Source of the DNA: Thermococcus aggregans
GTDB taxonomy: Archaea; Methanobacteriota_B; Thermococci; Thermococcales; Thermococcaceae
Direction of reading: 5' to 3'
DNA: 64,000 nt
NCBI RefSeq assembly: GCF_024022995.1
Contig: NZ_CP099582.1
Location: 930,001-994,000 of the forward strand
In this document: piece after piece, positions 17,168 to 25,365 of the stretch
Layout: each line of letters starts with the position of its first letter
Numbering within the stretch: the stretch's first letter is position 1
Translations under genes and position numbers: made by a program
Notes under the pieces: model-generated
Databases searched by the model: none
What the model was told of the DNA's origin: nothing
What the model saw: the letters and a program-made list of their open reading frames with translations, nothing else

Positions 17168-19006
17168 TCAGAGTTTTTCCGCGACTTCCTCAAGTCCCAG
17201 CTCCTTAAGCTTCTCCTTCGTTGGGACACCGTTTTCGTCCCAGCCCCTGACTTTGTAGTAGTCCTTGAGAAGGACTTCTTCCTCAAAGACCTGGCCTTTT
17301 GAGGGCTCCCTCAACACGGGCTCTTTTACGATCCTTTCCGGCATTCTGTCGTACCTGCCGTCAATGCCTTCCCTGACGTTGATTGCTCTTTCAAGGTTGA
17401 ATATCCTCTCACCTACGAGCCATAAGTACTTCGGGTCTTTGAACTCCTCGATACCGGTTGCAGCATAAAGCATCTTTGCATAGAGATCGATGGTCATCAT
17501 TTCGAAGTTGAACGGGAACAGGCAGAAGATAGCCGTTTCAGCTATCGCAGTCTCGTCCTGAACGTACTTTGTAAGCTCCCCTTTGTTCTCTACTGAAAAC
17601 GGGTCTACTTTCTTGGGAACGCCGGTTATCTCAAACTTGTTCCATCCTATACAGTGACTTGCACCTATTGGGGATGTGACAAAGTTCAAGCCGTGGGCCT
17701 TTGCAGACCTCGGGTCGTATGCAGGGAATTCAAGGCCCTTAACATGAATGGCATACTTCTCGGCACCCCTACCAATTTTTTCGGCGGCTTTTCTAGTTCC
17801 CTCTGCGAGTAGGTCGCCTATGCCTATCCTCAGGGCTATCCTCTTGACCAGTTCTGGGATAACGTCGGGGTCTCCCCATCTCAGCTCAAGGCCGTCAGTT
17901 TCGCTCTTTCCGATTATTCCCTTCTCGTAAAGCTCGATCGCAAAGCCTATCGCAACGCCCGTAGAAATCGTGTCGAGGCCGTAGAGGTCGCAGAGCATGT
18001 TGGCATAGACTATGGACTCTATGTTTATGTTGCCCAGGTTTCCTCCAAACGACCAGTGGGTCTCGTATTCTGGGAAGTCCCAAACCGTTCCCGCGTATGG
18101 CCCTTTGGTTAACTTGAATACTTTTCCGCACCTTATCATACAGCCCCAGCAGCCGCTGTGCTTTACCACGTACTCAGACAGCACTTCCGCCTGAAATCTC
18201 TCTGCGCCATCGAGCTCTTTCTGCTTGAAGTTATACGTGGGGAAATGTCCAAGGGCGTAGAACGGATACACAGCGGAGTTAGTTCCTAGAGCGTGGAATC
18301 CTTCGAATCCCGGATTGTTCTTGTAGGACTCGATCTGCTCCCTAACGGCCTCGTTAAATGCGTCTTCATTGTAAATCTCCGGCCTTTTGCTCCCCTTGAC
18401 CACAATTGCTTTGAGGTTCTTTGAGCCCATTACAGCACCGCCACCGCCTCTAGAGGCAGTTCTAAAGTCAACATCTGTTACAATGGCGGATAACTTCACT
18501 AGATTTTCTCCAGCAGGCCCTATCATGACCATGTGGGCATTTTTATCCGTCTCCTCTTTGAGGAAGTCCCTCGTGGCTAGAGTATTCATGCCCCAGATTT
18601 TCTGCGCGTCCCTAAATTCGACGTCCCCATCGTTTATGTAGATGTACGTAGGCTTCTCGGCCTTTCCCTCGATTATCACCGCGTCGTAGCCCGCAAACTT
18701 GAGTTCCGCGCCAAAAAAGCCCCCTCCAACGCTCCTGAAGTACGTTCCCGTGAGTAGGGACTTGAACTGAACCATCCACCTTGATGCGGACTGAGCCTTT
18801 GTACCAGTCAGAGGTCCCACAGTGAAAATAATTTTGTTTTCAGGACTTAGAGGACAAATCCCCGGCTTCAACTCGTCCCACAGAATCTTTGCTCCAAACC
18901 CGCGTCCACCTATAAATTTTTTGACGAGTTCTTCTTTTAATGATTCCACTGTGGCTTTTTTATTTGTCAAATCTATTCTCAATATTTTCCCCATGTAGCC
19001 ATACAT
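17168..19006 (-). CDS. Tungsten aldehyde:ferredoxin oxidoreductase family enzyme
   Basis: This 612-residue enzyme of the AOR family carries a tungsto-bispterin and one [4Fe-4S] cluster and oxidises aldehydes with ferredoxin as acceptor. The family start 'MYGYMGKILRIDL' is present. Cluster ligands are 'CWGCMIRC' (about 284-291) with a fourth Cys in 'AIFCLFPF' (about 495). 'GPAGENLVKLSA' and 'GAVMGSKNLKAI' are family blocks. It differs clearly from the Pyrococcus AOR and FOR sequences as I remember them, so a WOR-type paralogue with unknown substrate is likely. The frame is open on to 19837, but the ATG at 19006 has GGTGAT and matches the family N-terminus. It is cotranscribed with a MoaD-like gene and divergent from an acetamidase/formamidase. 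Confidence 0.92.
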   Translation of the reverse strand: MYGYMGKILRIDLTNKKATVESLKEELVKKFIGGRGFGAKILWDELKPGICPLSPENKIIFTVGPLTGTKAQSASRWMVQFKSLLTGTYFRSVGGGFFGAELKFAGYDAVIIEGKAEKPTYIYINDGDVEFRDAQKIWGMNTLATRDFLKEETDKNAHMVMIGPAGENLVKLSAIVTDVDFRTASRGGGGAVMGSKNLKAIVVKGSKRPEIYNEDAFNEAVREQIESYKNNPGFEGFHALGTNSAVYPFYALGHFPTYNFKQKELDGAERFQAEVLSEYVVKHSGCWGCMIRCGKVFKLTKGPYAGTVWDFPEYETHWSFGGNLGNINIESIVYANMLCDLYGLDTISTGVAIGFAIELYEKGIIGKSETDGLELRWGDPDVIPELVKRIALRIGIGDLLAEGTRKAAEKIGRGAEKYAIHVKGLEFPAYDPRSAKAHGLNFVTSPIGASHCIGWNKFEITGVPKKVDPFSVENKGELTKYVQDETAIAETAIFCLFPFNFEMMTIDLYAKMLYAATGIEEFKDPKYLWLVGERIFNLERAINVREGIDGRYDRMPERIVKEPVLREPSKGQVFEEEVLLKDYYKVRGWDENGVPTKEKLKELGLEEVAEKL

Positions 19007-19145
19007 AAAAATCACCACATAAAAATATCGAATTAAGTCTATATAAACCTTTGCTGTTAGTCGAGTGCTATTTTTAAATTTAGCCACTATAACAATGGAA
19101 AATGTTTTTATCTTTCCATTTTGCAGGTAATAATTGGTGATTTCC
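19007..19145. promoter_or_regulatory. Divergent promoter, tungstoenzyme / amidohydrolase
   Basis: The 139-bp gap drives both directions. Leftward, TTTATATA (minus strand, 19039-19046) lies about 36 bp before the ATG at 19006. Rightward, a T-rich TATA-like GTTTTTATC near 19104-19112 lies about 36 bp before 19146. Both genes have GGTGAT ribosome binding sites. The shared region suggests joint control, but I see no clear palindromic operator. Confidence 0.5.
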
Positions 19146-20447
19146 ATGGTAGTTGAGGATGAGATTTTTAATGATGTACAAACAAACGGAATTATTGGGC
19201 CCCATTCAAAGATGCTTGGGCCTGTTGCAGACGGGGGAAGAATAGTCTTCTTAACGGCTCCAGGGTGCTGGGGTCCAATGATAACTCCGACTTTAAGAGG
19301 TGGCCACGAAGTCAACGTCCCCGTTGCCGTGGAAGGAGCAGAAGTCGGGGATGGAATTGTAATCAAGATACAGAGCATAAAGGTGCTCTCAAAGGCTGCA
19401 TCTTCTGGCGTTGACACCGTTAGGGAAGGAGCGTTTGTCGGCGATCCTTTCGTTGCTAAGAAATGTCCCGTCTGTAACGAGCCGTGGCCCGAATTCGAAG
19501 TGGTCGGCATAGGTGAAGATGCAATAAGGTGCAAACGCTGTGGCTCCCCAGCCGCGCCCTTCAAAATGGTAAACGGATACACGATGGTCTTTGACCACAA
19601 CCTCGGAGTCGGTGTCACAGTAAACAAAGAGACGGCCGAGATGATAGCCAAAGACGCTTGGGAGTGGCATTCCCTCCCCAAGAACTCAAAGCAAGTCCCA
19701 ATACTCATATTTGCCAAGGCAGACATAGTCGGAGTACCTTCAAGGATGAGGCCTTTCCTGGGACAGCTCGGAACGGTTCCGGCCGTGGACATCCCCGACT
19801 CCCACAACGCCGGAGACTTCGGTTCATTCCTAATCAATGCCCCCCATCCATATGGAATAACAAAAGAGGACTACGAGACCAAGCTGACGGATGGGCACCT
19901 AGATGTTGACTCAGTCAGAGAGGGGGCGATAATAATAGCGCCTGTAAAGGTCAAAGGCGGAGGAGTTTATGCAGGAGACGCACACGGAATGCAGGGGGAC
20001 GGAGAGGTAGCTGGACACACAACCGATGTATCGGCTGAGAGCGTTCTTGAGGTTTCAGTTGTCAAGAACATAAACCTCGACGGCCCGATTCTGCTTCCTC
20101 CTGAGGAAGACCTGCCGCCGCTCGCCAAGCCATGGAGAAAGGACGAGTGGGAAAGGGTGCAGAGCTTGGCCAAGAGGTTCGGAATCGAACCCGAGCCGGT
20201 AGCTCCAGTGCAGATAATCGGTTCGGGCCCGACCATAAACGAAGCCGCAGTTAGAGGTTTCGAGAGGGCGGCAAAGCTCTTCGGGATGAGCGTTGAGGAA
20301 GTCAAGAACAGGGTGACAATAAGCGGTGCCGTCGAGATTGGAAGGCTTCCGGGAATAGTGCAGGTCTCAATGCAGGTTCCGCTGAGTGCTCTGGAGAAAT
20401 TAGGGATAGACGATATAGTGGTTAAGCACTACGGGCTTCCCTACTGA
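19146..20447 (+). CDS. Acetamidase/formamidase family amidohydrolase
   Basis: This 433-residue protein of the FmdA/AmdA family hydrolyses small amides such as formamide or acetamide to ammonia and the acid. It shows 'GGGVYAGDAHGMQGDGE', the family's catalytic block with conserved H, Q and E, and an early 'GPHSKMLGPVADGG'. It also has a CxxC pair repeated ('CPVCNEPW', 'CKRCGSP'), a zinc-ribbon-like insertion not typical of bacterial FmdA. The ATG at 19146 has GGTGATT; in-frame GTG and TTG codons lie upstream without a site. Divergent pairing with an aldehyde oxidoreductase hints that amide-derived acids or aldehydes share a pathway; that is inference. Confidence 0.88.
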   Translation: MVVEDEIFNDVQTNGIIGPHSKMLGPVADGGRIVFLTAPGCWGPMITPTLRGGHEVNVPVAVEGAEVGDGIVIKIQSIKVLSKAASSGVDTVREGAFVGDPFVAKKCPVCNEPWPEFEVVGIGEDAIRCKRCGSPAAPFKMVNGYTMVFDHNLGVGVTVNKETAEMIAKDAWEWHSLPKNSKQVPILIFAKADIVGVPSRMRPFLGQLGTVPAVDIPDSHNAGDFGSFLINAPHPYGITKEDYETKLTDGHLDVDSVREGAIIIAPVKVKGGGVYAGDAHGMQGDGEVAGHTTDVSAESVLEVSVVKNINLDGPILLPPEEDLPPLAKPWRKDEWERVQSLAKRFGIEPEPVAPVQIIGSGPTINEAAVRGFERAAKLFGMSVEEVKNRVTISGAVEIGRLPGIVQVSMQVPLSALEKLGIDDIVVKHYGLPY

Positions 20448-20776
20448 TCTTTCTGTTTTTATTTTAATTTCAACTGGAGTTGGGTTTGGTGTTATCACTA
20501 ACTGAACAGTGCTCTTCAACTTTTCTCACCTATTCCTCAAGTTCAGATTCGCATATTTTTTAAGGATTACATTAGCAACAAAGAAAAGATTTGAGTACAC
20601 GATTCTCATCCAGTGCCTTAGCCAAGAAAGGGATTTTGTTGCGGAGTATGATGATGCATTATTCAACGAGTACACGAACGGGGAAGGTATCATCAATTTA
20701 AGGGCTTTTTCATTATTTTTTCATTCCGAAAAGGGCTTCTTTTCAGCATGGCAAAAGAAGAAATAAAAAGAGAGAT
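20448..20776. other. Intergenic stretch, no supported gene
   Basis: There are 329 bp between the amidohydrolase and the convergent secreted protein gene. A GTG-initiated frame at 20509-20766 stays open for 85 codons but has no ribosome binding site, an odd composition and no recognisable family, so I do not call it. T-rich runs at 20450-20470 and 20705-20725 are plausible terminators, and a small hairpin GAAAAG-N5-CTTTTC lies at 20729-20745. Confidence 0.4.
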
Positions 20777-21181
20777 TCAACTTTCGTTCTCTTTGAGAAT
20801 GATGCCCTCTTCTCGGAGTTCCTCTACAATTGCCTGCAAGAGTTCTACTGCTTCCCTCTCGCAGAGGAATGCTTTTCTGTACCAGATGTACTTGCCAATG
20901 AAGAAGGCTTTTTCAGCCCTCTCGACATATGCCAAGGATTCCTCGTGGAGTTTTGTTGCGTTTGTAAACAACTCTTGGAGTTCTGGTGAGAGGGTTACGT
21001 TGTAGGTTGCAAGGGCTGCGTTGAGGTCGAGATACTTCTTAGCGTATGCGCGGTACAAGTACTCCCAAGCAACCATACGACTGTACTTTTCTGAGAATGG
21101 AACTTGCTCTGCTGAGGCCAGTGGCATCAAGGGTGCCAATACTAATAGGCTTGCTACCAAAAGGACACCTACCTTCTTCAT
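20777..21181 (-). CDS. Secreted helical protein, unknown function
   Basis: This 134-residue protein has a clear signal peptide ('MKKVGVLLVASLLVLAPLMP' then 'LASA'). The mature part is all-helical with many Glu, Ala and Tyr residues ('YLYRAYAKKYLDLNAAL', 'ELFTNATKLHEESLAYVERA'). It has a single mature Cys and no anchor or sorting signal, so it is probably released or loosely bound to the envelope. I recognise no family. It is monocistronic, with 420 bp of non-coding DNA upstream. Confidence 0.75.
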   Translation of the reverse strand: MKKVGVLLVASLLVLAPLMPLASAEQVPFSEKYSRMVAWEYLYRAYAKKYLDLNAALATYNVTLSPELQELFTNATKLHEESLAYVERAEKAFFIGKYIWYRKAFLCEREAVELLQAIVEELREEGIILKENES

Positions 21182-21601
21182 TTTACCACCCTGGCTCTGC
21201 TGATATGCGATGGGTGCTTTGCTCTATTGGACTAAATAAATTTTTTGTGTATGTCTCAGAGTATTTTTTATCCAACGGCTACAAGTGATGAGGTGTTTGA
21301 TCCGCATCAAGGCAAACCAAAATAAAAGGGACACATGCTTCAAGGGACATAAAAATAAAGCCGGCTTTAAGTTTTTCTATTCTCTCAACTTCATTAAATG
21401 CCAAAGAAAAAATAAAAGAACTTCCTCCTCAATAATATTAATATTTTAGTTTCAATTTTCTTGATGCTCGATACTCTTTATCTAGAGCTGGGCTGAACGA
21501 GAACAGCAGTTCAGCGCATTAATGGCGACGGTAACTTTTTCTAAAGTCCTAAGGAGCTCATTGAACCCATTGTACAAGCTATTTTGCGCATAACACAGAT
21601 T
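21182..21601. other. Long intergenic region with a stem-loop
   Basis: This 420-bp gap has no supported ORF on either strand. It is AT-rich with several A/T runs. At 21492-21515 a perfect 7-bp stem GCTGAAC ... GTTCAGC encloses a 10-nt loop, preceded by a weak TATA-like CTTTATC near 21469 (+ strand). It could be a small structured RNA or a terminator. I saw no C/D or H/ACA signature. Confidence 0.35.
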
Positions 21602-22387
21602 TTAGACAACCTCAATTTCAACAACATCCCCAACTTCAAAATCTCCACCGATAAGCTTAACCCTTTCTTCATTGCAGTAAACTCCGACCCCTTTAACCTT
21701 AATTCCATTGGCAAAAACTCCAAAATTTGCCTTGAAGATTCCAACTCCATTGGGAAGGAGTTCATCTGGCCTAAAGGTTTTTCCGAAGAGCTCCGCTACT
21801 TTTCCATCGAATATCGCCCCGTATCGATAGTGAGGCAAACCTCCTTCAATGTTCCCAAAAGGTGTCATGCCTTTGCCTTTGGTTTTTAGAGGCTTAAGCC
21901 AGAGGTAGCTTGTTTTTTCAATGACCTCAAACTCTCTTCCCCCAACAACGGGGACGAGGGGCTTAACCTCGGGAAAAATTGTTAATCCTCCTCTCGCTCT
22001 ATACCGGTCTTCACATCTCCTGAGCTCGAAATGAGCATGCTTGTCGCTCCAAGGAGAGAAAAACCCCGAAAGTCTTAAGCTTCCAATTTCATCTCCTAGA
22101 GAAACTTTTTCGCCAACTTTAAGCTCCGGCTCCACATGGAGAACCTTTAAGCAAACATCCCCGACCTCAAAGATTAGAAGGTAATCATCGCTAACAGGAA
22201 TGTGTCTGGGAGTTCTTATCCTTCTTATCTCAACCAGTTTGCCTTCCTCAAAGGGAAAAATGGCTTTCTCATCGAAATATACATCGACCGCCGTCCCAAG
22301 CTTATGGGGAGCGTAAGGTGTGTCAAAGAAAGAATATCTAACGTCTGGGATTTCTAACCACAGATCGTTTATTCGAGCTATCTTCAT
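21602..22387 (-). CDS. Peptidase M23-like fold protein
   Basis: This 261-residue protein resembles the LytM/M23 fold: an early 'HKLGTAVDVYF' (H and D), then a lipoyl-like strand run 'LKVLHVEPELKVGEKVSLGD' and 'HAHFELRR', which carries the HxH motif. There is no signal peptide, and archaea of this group lack peptidoglycan, so another role, such as acting on a peptide or cofactor, is more likely. The start follows the radical SAM stop directly (TAAATG) with GAGGTGAAAT, so it is cotranslated with that gene. The call is at fold level only. Confidence 0.65.
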   Translation of the reverse strand: MKIARINDLWLEIPDVRYSFFDTPYAPHKLGTAVDVYFDEKAIFPFEEGKLVEIRRIRTPRHIPVSDDYLLIFEVGDVCLKVLHVEPELKVGEKVSLGDEIGSLRLSGFFSPWSDKHAHFELRRCEDRYRARGGLTIFPEVKPLVPVVGGREFEVIEKTSYLWLKPLKTKGKGMTPFGNIEGGLPHYRYGAIFDGKVAELFGKTFRPDELLPNGVGIFKANFGVFANGIKVKGVGVYCNEERVKLIGGDFEVGDVVEIEVV

Positions 22388-23185
22388 TTATTTCACCTCT
22401 ATTAACTCCCAACCTCTTCTGTGCACCTCAACCCCCTCTGCCCTTATGTTCAAGCGTTTTATTAAGGCTATAAGCTCCTTAACGAACCGCCAGAATTTTT
22501 CATCATTAACCATAATCTCGTAGCTTTCGGGAAAGTTCTCCATTAAGAGCTCCCGGAACTTTTGACCAGCGACTTTCAAATTGAGCACCTCAAAGAAGTA
22601 GTAGTCAGCAATGTCTTTGGTTTCTCGGATTATTTCTTCAACGTCGGTTATTCCCGGGATAATCGGGCTTACAAAGGCATAGTTTTTCACACCCCTCTCT
22701 TTGAGGTTTTTTAAGGCATCTATTCGGAGCTTCTGTGAGGGTGTAAAAGGCTCTATAAGCTGCTTCTCCTTTCCTTCGAAACTGTTTATCGTTAATCCGA
22801 CGTCGATTTCATTAAAGAGCTTGAAAAGGTCAATATCCCTCACCACTAAGGGAGACTTCGTTAGGATGCTGATTTTATTCCTTTTGTTCATCATCTCGAG
22901 GGTTCTCCTTGTAAGCTTGAGCTCCCGTTCTATGGGCTGATAAGGGTCAGAGATTGTTGACATGACAACCTCTCCATAAACCCTCTTCCTTGCCAGCTCA
23001 GGGGCGTTGATCTTTACCTCCACCCATGTACCCCACTCACCATAGGGCTTCCACTTGCAGATGAACTTTGCATAGCAGTATTTGCACGCAAATTGACAGC
23101 CAACGTATTGGTTTACACCATAGTCTACCCCGGGAATTCTGCTCTTTGTGTAGATGGTCTTCGCCTTGGTTTTAATGACTTTCAT
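22388..23185 (-). CDS. Radical SAM protein, SplB-like
   Basis: This 265-residue radical SAM enzyme has the cluster motif 'CQFACKYCYA' (CxxxCxxC) near 31-39, preceded by 'VDYGVNQYVG' as in spore-photoproduct-lyase-like archaeal and bacterial proteins, and 'STISDPYQPIERELKLTR'. The TIM-barrel blocks 'LTKSPLVVRD' and 'SPIIPGITD' follow. It is cytosolic and oxygen-sensitive by family. It overlaps the upstream membrane-protein gene by 4 bp and touches the downstream M23-like gene, so all three form one operon. The substrate is unknown; DNA repair is one possibility for the family. Confidence 0.88.
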   Translation of the reverse strand: MKVIKTKAKTIYTKSRIPGVDYGVNQYVGCQFACKYCYAKFICKWKPYGEWGTWVEVKINAPELARKRVYGEVVMSTISDPYQPIERELKLTRRTLEMMNKRNKISILTKSPLVVRDIDLFKLFNEIDVGLTINSFEGKEKQLIEPFTPSQKLRIDALKNLKERGVKNYAFVSPIIPGITDVEEIIRETKDIADYYFFEVLNLKVAGQKFRELLMENFPESYEIMVNDEKFWRFVKELIALIKRLNIRAEGVEVHRRGWELIEVK

Positions 23186-23748
23186 TTGAACACCTCGGCA
23201 ACTTTTAAAAGGCCAAAGAAAGTCGAAAAGAGCATTAAACCCAGAAAAATTCTGTAAACTGTCAAAATTCTCTCTTCTTCAAACTTCTTAAGCCCGAGGA
23301 AGATATAAAATGAAGCGATCCAGAGACCGAGCTGGGCTACAAGCAAAGGTGTATCATAGGGGTAATAGGGCGGGGAGAATATAGCCGGAAGGGATAGCAT
23401 TATGCTCAGCTGAAAGCTGAGAAAAGTCAAAAAGAAAAAATCCGTAATCGAAATGATTGGATTGATCTCTCCAATAACCATTAGATTCAAAAAGTACGTA
23501 AGAACAAACAAAACCACATAATGCAGCCCATAGAGAGAAAGAAACCTAAATCCAAGTTCTCTCCGCTTTAGAAGTCCATATATTCCCAAAATCACGACCC
23601 CTCCAAGATAAGCGGAGAGCCATGCAGCTAAATCCTTGTAAAATCCGTATGGAGCATCGAAGTTAGCAAAAGCTATCGCTCCGGGCTGTGTTATCATTAA
23701 AACTCCCAGAGTGAGGAACAGAAACTTCAACTTCTCCTTCTGCTTCAT
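23182..23748 (-). CDS. Polytopic membrane protein
   Basis: This 188-residue protein has about five to six transmembrane helices and a short basic N-terminus 'MKQKEKLK'. I recognise no family. The ATG at 23748 has GGTGTTCAC upstream, and a promoter placed to give a short leader; the open frame continues to 23823 but would cross the divergent promoter. It is the first gene of the operon with the radical SAM and M23-like genes (4-bp overlap), which suggests a membrane partner for that enzyme pair. Confidence 0.75.
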   Translation of the reverse strand: MKQKEKLKFLFLTLGVLMITQPGAIAFANFDAPYGFYKDLAAWLSAYLGGVVILGIYGLLKRRELGFRFLSLYGLHYVVLFVLTYFLNLMVIGEINPIISITDFFFLTFLSFQLSIMLSLPAIFSPPYYPYDTPLLVAQLGLWIASFYIFLGLKKFEEERILTVYRIFLGLMLFSTFFGLLKVAEVFK

Positions 23749-23758
23749 GTGAACACCA

Positions 23759-23790
23759 AACTTAAATAAGGCTTGAAGTTTATATCCCTT
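23759..23790. promoter_or_regulatory. Overlapping divergent promoters
   Basis: Two TATA boxes cross each other. CTTAAATAAG (23761-23770) with BRE-like CAAA before it serves the + gene, predicting a start about 8 nt ahead of ATG 23799. GATATAAAC (minus strand, 23778-23786) serves the minus gene, predicting a start about 9 nt ahead of ATG 23748. Only one of the two polymerases could load at a time, so the two genes may be expressed in a mutually exclusive way. Confidence 0.45.
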
Positions 23791-23798
23791 GATGTTTG

Positions 23799-24539
23799 AT
23801 GTTTGGCAGTGAGGCATACTCAAAGCGCTTTTGGGAAATTGATTTTGTTAGGGGAGTAGCGCTAATCATGATGCTAATATCTAACTTTGTCACAGACCTG
23901 CAGTTCTTTCTTGGGTATTCTGAGCACAAGCTTTTCTGGAGGATTTTTGCCTATGCAACCGCTTCCCTTTTTGTTTCAATCTCCGGTCTTTCACTTTGGA
24001 TAAGCCATGCAAGGAGTAAAAAGAGCATAAGAAAGTATCTCCTGAGGTTCGCAAAACTTTTCGGTCTTGGCTTACTTATAACCCTAACCACATATCTTCT
24101 TCTGGAAAGAGGAACGATTTACTTTGGAGTTCTGCACTTCTTGGGAGTTGCAAGTTTGCTCGTAATCCCCTTTTATAGGTTGGGTTGGAAAAACATCCTC
24201 CTTGCAATTCTCTTCCTCCTAGGAGGGCAAGTTGTAGATAATATCCACGCAGAGACGCTTCTTCTCATTCCCTTAGGGGTAACTCCTCAAAACTTCTTCA
24301 CCTTGGATTACTTCCCAATCTTTCCGTGGTTTGGAGTCTTCCTTTTGGGAACTGCTATGGGCGCGCCCATCTATCCCGACGGAAAAAGGAGATTCAAGAT
24401 TAAAACACCGAGAAATCCTCTTATCGAGTTCGTTTGCTTTATGGGACGGAACACCCTTAAGGTTTACCTCCTCCATCAGCCCGTATTCGTGGGCTTCCTC
24501 TTACTCTTATACGGTGGACTGCCCAATCTAAGCTTATGA
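23799..24539 (+). CDS. DUF1624/HGSNAT-like membrane acyltransferase
   Basis: This 246-residue integral membrane protein is of the DUF1624 (heparan-alpha-glucosaminide N-acetyltransferase catalytic domain-like) family. The diagnostic start is 'RFWEIDFVRGVALIMMLISN' with a family Asp and Arg, followed by about seven hydrophobic helices and a late 'GRNTLKVYLLHQPVFV', the conserved 'LYLLHQP' block. Such proteins probably move acetyl groups across the membrane to glycans. The ATG at 23799 is preferred over the TTG at 23796. It is followed after 9 bp by an NfeD-like gene, so these two are an operon. Confidence 0.85.
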   Translation: MFGSEAYSKRFWEIDFVRGVALIMMLISNFVTDLQFFLGYSEHKLFWRIFAYATASLFVSISGLSLWISHARSKKSIRKYLLRFAKLFGLGLLITLTTYLLLERGTIYFGVLHFLGVASLLVIPFYRLGWKNILLAILFLLGGQVVDNIHAETLLLIPLGVTPQNFFTLDYFPIFPWFGVFLLGTAMGAPIYPDGKRRFKIKTPRNPLIEFVCFMGRNTLKVYLLHQPVFVGFLLLLYGGLPNLSL

Positions 24540-24548
24540 GGGAGGAAA

Positions 24549-24938
24549 ATGAAGAGGTATGTCAAAAACATCCTCAAAATCATTAGCATTTTGGCCGATG
24601 AAATAGTCGTTGGGTTATTTCTGTTCTTTATTTTGCCGAGGGCTGGAATAGAAGTCCCCTTAAAGCCTGCCTTAGCTGTAATAGGGTTTCTAATCTTTAA
24701 AGACGTTATTGCCGTTAAATTCCTCTGGGAGGTCTTTGATAAAAGGGTAGAGGTTGGGCCTGAGGCATTGATTGGAAAGGAGGTAGTGGTCGTTGAAGAA
24801 CTGAACCCAAAGGGAATTGTAAAAGTTGGCAACGAGCTCTGGATTGCCGAATGCATAAACGGGACAGCTAGAAGGGGAGAAAAAGTCAAAATAATAGAGG
24901 TTAAGGGCACTAAGCTTCTCGTGGAACGCCAAGGGTAG
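24549..24938 (+). CDS. NfeD-like membrane protein
   Basis: This 129-residue protein has two transmembrane helices (about 10-35 and 38-58) followed by a small beta-barrel of the NfeD C-terminal OB type ('GPEALIGKEVVVVEEL', 'GIVKVGNELWIAECI', 'ARRGEKVKIIEVKGTKLLVE'). Short NfeD proteins usually work with a stomatin or membrane protease, but none is next to it here. It has GGGAGGAAA before the start and follows the acyltransferase by 9 bp. Its 3' end overlaps the convergent gene by 29 bp. Confidence 0.85.
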   Translation: MKRYVKNILKIISILADEIVVGLFLFFILPRAGIEVPLKPALAVIGFLIFKDVIAVKFLWEVFDKRVEVGPEALIGKEVVVVEELNPKGIVKVGNELWIAECINGTARRGEKVKIIEVKGTKLLVERQG

Positions 24939-25341
24939 TTAAGATCATTGCAATTTCCTCTGGGTTATCTGTTGTGAAGGCTACATCCCATCCCCTTCTG
25001 TGGATTACTATGCAACCTTTGGCTGGAAAATTGAATCTTATTGGGGCCCAACAATCTACCCACCCCATTTTAACCTCAAAACTAATAATTTCATCTATCC
25101 TTATTGTTTTTCTGACGATAAAGCCAATTGTGCCTCGAAGCCGTATTTCGTTTTCATCAATTTCAATTCTGAAGGCCATGAGGTCTATCAGAATAAGAAG
25201 TAGGGGAACGAAAATTGTCAGCATAATTTCGAACCCTTCTCCCTCAACATACGTAGCCCAAAGTCCAGCTGAAAGCCCTATGAAGCCCGGGAGTGTTACC
25301 AGAAGCATGAATTTACTGAATCGCTTCTCTTCATAGAGCAT
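24910..25341 (-). CDS. Membrane protein with PH-like domain
   Basis: This 143-residue protein has two transmembrane helices near the N-terminus (about 11-30 and 37-54) and a C-terminal beta-rich domain ('RIEIDENEIRLRGTIGFI', 'IRIDEIISFEVKMGW', 'VAFTTDNPEEIAMIL') typical of bacterial PH-like (bPH) membrane proteins. Function is unknown. It is convergent with the NfeD-like gene, with a 29-bp overlap at the 3' ends. Confidence 0.7.
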   Translation of the reverse strand: MLYEEKRFSKFMLLVTLPGFIGLSAGLWATYVEGEGFEIMLTIFVPLLLILIDLMAFRIEIDENEIRLRGTIGFIVRKTIRIDEIISFEVKMGWVDCWAPIRFNFPAKGCIVIHRRGWDVAFTTDNPEEIAMILTTLGVPREA

Positions 25342-25365
25342 AGGACATCAAAAATAAGAAAAGGG

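Noticed and set aside
19007-19837. N-terminal extension of the tungsten oxidoreductase frame by about 277 codons
   Set aside because: It is the complement of the amidohydrolase gene, and the family N-terminus with GGTGAT is at 19006.
20509-20766. 85-codon frame in the gap after the amidohydrolase
   Set aside because: GTG start without ribosome binding site, no recognisable fold; described as intergenic instead.
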